Positions 60,983 to 64,000 of a stretch of DNA of 64,000 nt are shown here, piece after piece. A program made the position numbers and the translations under genes. The stretch covers positions 690,585,698 through 690,649,697 of the forward strand of contig NC_134354.1 in assembly GCF_048569485.1 (NCBI RefSeq). The letters run 5' to 3'. Under the pieces are notes generated by a model. That model saw nothing but the letters and a program-made list of their open reading frames with translations, searched no databases and was not told the DNA's origin. Each line of letters begins with the position of its first letter. Positions within the stretch are counted from its first letter, which is position 1. The DNA comes from Anomaloglossus baeobatrachus (Eukaryota; Chordata; Amphibia; Anura; Aromobatidae).

Positions 60983-63035
60983 ATGGGCAAATCCACGGCC
61001 AAAAAGAACAAGCCCAATACCCCAAGTCGGCCCCCTGCACCCCAGCACAATATCGGGGCTTATTTCACCCGTTCCAGGGAGTCTGGGGCACCTCCACAGC
61101 CGGAGCATGAACTGAGGCCTACAGAGCCTGAACCGGTCCCTACTCCTGTCCTGGTGCCCGAGGATACCGGAATTCTGGAGGCCCAGAGGAAGGAGGGTGC
61201 AACAGAGACCCCCCCGGGATATAATCGGTCCCACTGGGAGACCCACAGCGGCGGTACACACAGCAAAGAATCCCGCGGCGGGAGGAGCGGTGAGTGTGCC
61301 GGCGCCATTCCAAGATGGCGCCCGCTTAGCTGTGTCGCGGCCTGGAGAATCAGCGTTTGAGGACGGGACACCCGCGACCGCGACCCTGCTTGCCCCATAC
61401 CCCAATGCGCTGCCGATGGGTCCAAGGAGCGCCCACAATTCACCTGCAGCCGGCGCCAGCGAAGTATGGAGAGCGGGGGCCCATGAGCGAGGAGTGTATG
61501 CGTGCCCGGGCTCAGGTGACTCACCGCTGCAGCCCCGGGCACTGAAAAATCAGATGCCGCGCAGCGCAGCTGAAGTCCAGGAGCTGACAGCCTCCCACAC
61601 AGGGGCGCCTGATCCCACCGAGGAGGCAGAAGCAGACACCCCTGAAGGACTGCCTGGCCCACAGTTACAGGTGCAGGGGTGGAGGGGAGATATGCTGACA
61701 GGGGCCCATATCAGGAGCGCTGGCAATGGCACAAACCACACTCCCTCACCAGGGACCCCACGAACACCAGGGGGTCCTGGAGATGGGGGAGGACTGTACG
61801 GCTCTCAGATGGTGACTACTGAATTCTGGGGGATACCTCCAAAGGAGGTGCCCCCCACCTCTCCAGACAGGTGGCGCTCGGGATCCTCCTGGGCCGAGGG
61901 ACAGAGTGCCGCAGGTGGGGCTCTGGATGGGGGCACCTTGATACCAATGAACAAGGGGCCCATGGCAATGGGAGCTCCTCCACGCCGTCTTGTAATCGGG
62001 CCACCGATGTGGGAGGGCATGAACAACCCCCAAAATAAACAGAAAATGATATATAGCCCAGCTATACAGGACTCTTTTTATGCATATCCCAATAAGTCTC
62101 ATGTTACCGCCTCGACGAGTGAAGATCGCCCGGCATCCTTGGCAGATCTGCGAGCACTGTTACAAGCAATCCCCACCAAGAACGACATTGCAGCACTGGC
62201 TAATCAAGTGGTGGCGGAATGTAAACAGGAATTCATCCAATTGCGGTCTGACCTCTCTTCACTTACTCACAGGGTGGATGCCCTCACTGAGCCGCAGTCG
62301 ACCTCTCAAATCTCTATTCAATCCATCCAAGAGACAGTGATGAACCAATCTAAGCAATTATTTGCCCTTCAACAACACGTAGATGACCAAGAAAACAGAA
62401 ATAGAAGGAACAATCTACGTATTAGAGGACTTCCTGAATCAATTGTGGCCCCTGATATCCCTACTGTCCTCCGCTCCATTTTTAACAATCTGTTAAAGAA
62501 GCCACCAGGAACCCCTCTAGAGCTTGACAGAGCCCTTAGGGCCCTACGCCCCCCGGATCCACAAGACCCCCGCCCAAGGGATGTTGTGTGCAGGGTTCAT
62601 TTCTTTGCGGCAAAGGAGGCCATTTTACAAGCAGCCAGGAAGAAACCGAACCTAACATATAACGGCTATGCCATCCGCATCATGCCTGACCTCTCAAGAA
62701 ACACCCTAGCCCAACGTGCTACCCTCAAGCCCCTCCTGGATGTCTTAAAAGAAAAGGGACTACCATTTCGGTGGGGATTCCCATTCTCACTATCGGTGCA
62801 GAAGGATTCTCGATGGTGGGTCCTGCGCTCTCCAGAGGACCTCCCGGCATTCACCAAGAACTTGGGACTGCCCACAACTCCCATCGGGGCCTGGCCACTT
62901 ACCCTACTCCAGCCCTGGGTCCCCAGGGAAAGACTCGCCTATACCAGACCAACCCCACCTTCTGGGTCCAACAGGGGGCTACCTCCGAGAGGAGAACGGG
63001 GCCATGGGGCAGGTCGCCCGCGCTACCCGCCTTAG
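60983..63035 (+). CDS. L1 ORF1 protein (RNA-binding chaperone), with one frame change
   Basis: The ATG at 60983 (MGKSTAKKNKPNTPSR) starts a basic N-terminal region that stays open to 61360 in one frame. A second frame, open from about 61197 to 63035, carries the rest, so one frameshift lies within about 61200-61360. The first half is proline/glycine-rich and disordered. The second half has a predicted coiled coil (SIQETVMNQSKQLFALQQHV), then the RRM-like core starting NRRNNLRIRGLPES, and a C-terminal domain with VCRVHFFAAKEAILQAARK and PFRWGFPFSLS. Family role: trimerises, coats L1 RNA and acts as a nucleic-acid chaperone. GTG at 61197 is unlikely to be a start. Confidence 0.8.
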
Positions 63036-63469
63036 TGAGGCTCAGAGGCTGCATACGCCCCTATGACCTATCTTATTTACAGATATTCAAAACAAAAAGG
63101 CCTTTACTTATTGCTTTAAAGTTTATCCACTGCCCGTATTATATCAGCATTTAACTCTTTAGCCGGTTTTTATGGTTATCTCTAACGTTTTTAGTATATC
63201 CAGAGCTCTACTTGGTTATGTCTGACATCCTTTTTCCCCAAATAGGTCGGGATCCTCTGTCCTGCCTAGACAAGGCGGATATGTTCCCTAGGAACGTTTG
63301 TTCGGATTTAGGTTACTGTGAAAGGTCTTTTTTACCTGATGCTCTTTTTGTTTTCTTCCCCGCTTTACTCTACGTATCTAAAATCTCTTCCTTTCCCTTT
63401 CTTTGACGACCGGGATGATCGTGTGCGATCCCCTTTCTCATATATCTCTAATGTCTTACTCTTTTATAG
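63036..63469 (+). other. Inter-ORF spacer of the LINE
   Basis: T-rich, no long frame. Such spacers are usual in L1-clade elements of fish and frogs. Confidence 0.6.
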
Positions 63470-64000
63470 ATGGCGGACCTAACTATCGCTTCTTTCAATG
63501 CCAGGGGCCTCAATGTTCCGGAGAAACGATCGCAGATATTGTACCACCTTCATAAACGGAAGGTGAGCATGGTGTGTTTCCAGGAGACCCATTTCAAACA
63601 AGGCCATGCCCCCATTCTTAAAAATAAGTACTATCAGACATGGGTATCCTCAGACAACCCGGATTCCCGCTCTAAGGGTGTGGCAATAGCTATCCACAAA
63701 TCCCTCCCACATCAAATCCTAAAGTGCACGACAGATAGTTTTGGAAGATATATTATCCTCTCATTGAGGGTGGGGGACCAAACATTCACAATCATTAATG
63801 CATACGCTCCAAATCAAAAACAAGACAGCTTTGTTACACGTTTGGTAGAGGCTGCAATCCCCCTGATACAAGGTACAGTTATTTTATGTGGCGACCTCAA
63901 CGTCACCCTTGACCCCACTTTGGATAACTCCAGGGGGAAATCTAATATTGCTTACACCACTATTAAACGGATCAAAAAAGCTTTATTGCGCATTCAACTG
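63470..64000 (+). CDS. L1 ORF2 protein, N-terminal endonuclease part (runs off the window)
   Basis: The ATG at 63470 opens MADLTIASFNARGLNV and continues without a stop for 177 codons to the end of the window. The APE-type endonuclease motifs appear in order: SFNARGL (metal-binding N), FQETHF (catalytic E), INAYAPN and CGDLNVTLDP (D and N). The family product is an endonuclease-reverse transcriptase that nicks genomic DNA and primes cDNA synthesis at the nick. The reverse transcriptase domain would lie beyond 64000. Confidence 0.9.
   Translation, partial: MADLTIASFNARGLNVPEKRSQILYHLHKRKVSMVCFQETHFKQGHAPILKNKYYQTWVSSDNPDSRSKGVAIAIHKSLPHQILKCTTDSFGRYIILSLRVGDQTFTIINAYAPNQKQDSFVTRLVEAAIPLIQGTVILCGDLNVTLDPTLDNSRGKSNIAYTTIKRIKKALLRIQL

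Larger units (their letters stand above)
60890..64000 (+). mobile_element. L1-clade LINE, 5' part, continuing beyond the window
   Basis: Starts near GGGGGCGGAGCTAGACATGG with a short 5'UTR, then ORF1 (60983-63035), a spacer of 434 bp and ORF2 from 63470. An ORF1 with coiled coil, RRM-like and C-terminal domains plus an APE-type endonuclease at the ORF2 start identify the L1 clade. ORF2 has no stop in the 531 bp visible, so the copy may be young. Confidence 0.88.

Overview
The window looks like vertebrate, most likely anuran (frog), genomic DNA. It holds one recognisable host gene, an intact single-coding-exon MFSD5 (48723-50081, minus strand), in about 60 kb of transposon-derived sequence. 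The repeat mix (DIRS tyrosine-recombinase retrotransposons, long-TIR Tc1 transposons, TTAA-ended MITEs, MITEs with 3-bp target duplications, hAT elements, a tRNA-derived SINE and an L1-clade LINE) is typical of frog genomes. No bacterial features, operons or CRISPR arrays are present.

Layout. 1-11098: two nested DIRS-like retrotransposons, both on the minus strand; a heavily decayed copy (about 3046-8473) sits inside a better preserved one whose halves flank it (1-3045 and 8474-11098). 11099-15929: MITEs, a SINE, two minisatellites (35-bp and 31-bp units) and a CpG-rich promoter-like block. 15930-21257: a hAT element with an exact 8-bp target duplication, carrying a purine-rich tandem repeat, a Helitron-like end and a solo LTR with an internal 578-bp duplication. 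21356-27083: MITEs, one of them split by a complete LTR retroelement (21889-26413) whose only long reading frame ends in a cold-shock-like domain. 27084-29361: a probable solo LTR and dispersed repeats. 29362-39145: three Tc1 elements, the last close to intact. 39146-48310: hAT, Harbinger-like and TTAA-type MITEs and a degraded mariner-type element. 48310-52300: MFSD5 with its 3'UTR, an upstream intron and a CpG-rich candidate promoter. 52977-55877: a Ty3/gypsy fossil with a recognisable gag, interrupted by a MITE. 56266-60265: a 4-kb palindrome made of about four 506-bp tandem units per arm. 60890-64000: the 5' half of an L1-clade LINE, with the ORF2 endonuclease open to the window edge.

MFSD5 works alone here as a membrane transporter gene; nothing else in the window forms a pathway with it. 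The most notable structures are the cold-shock-domain LTR element, the palindromic 506-bp array and the nested DIRS pair, whose features suggest that a decayed copy was mobilised. All calls come from reading the sequence and from recalled family knowledge; no database search was run.
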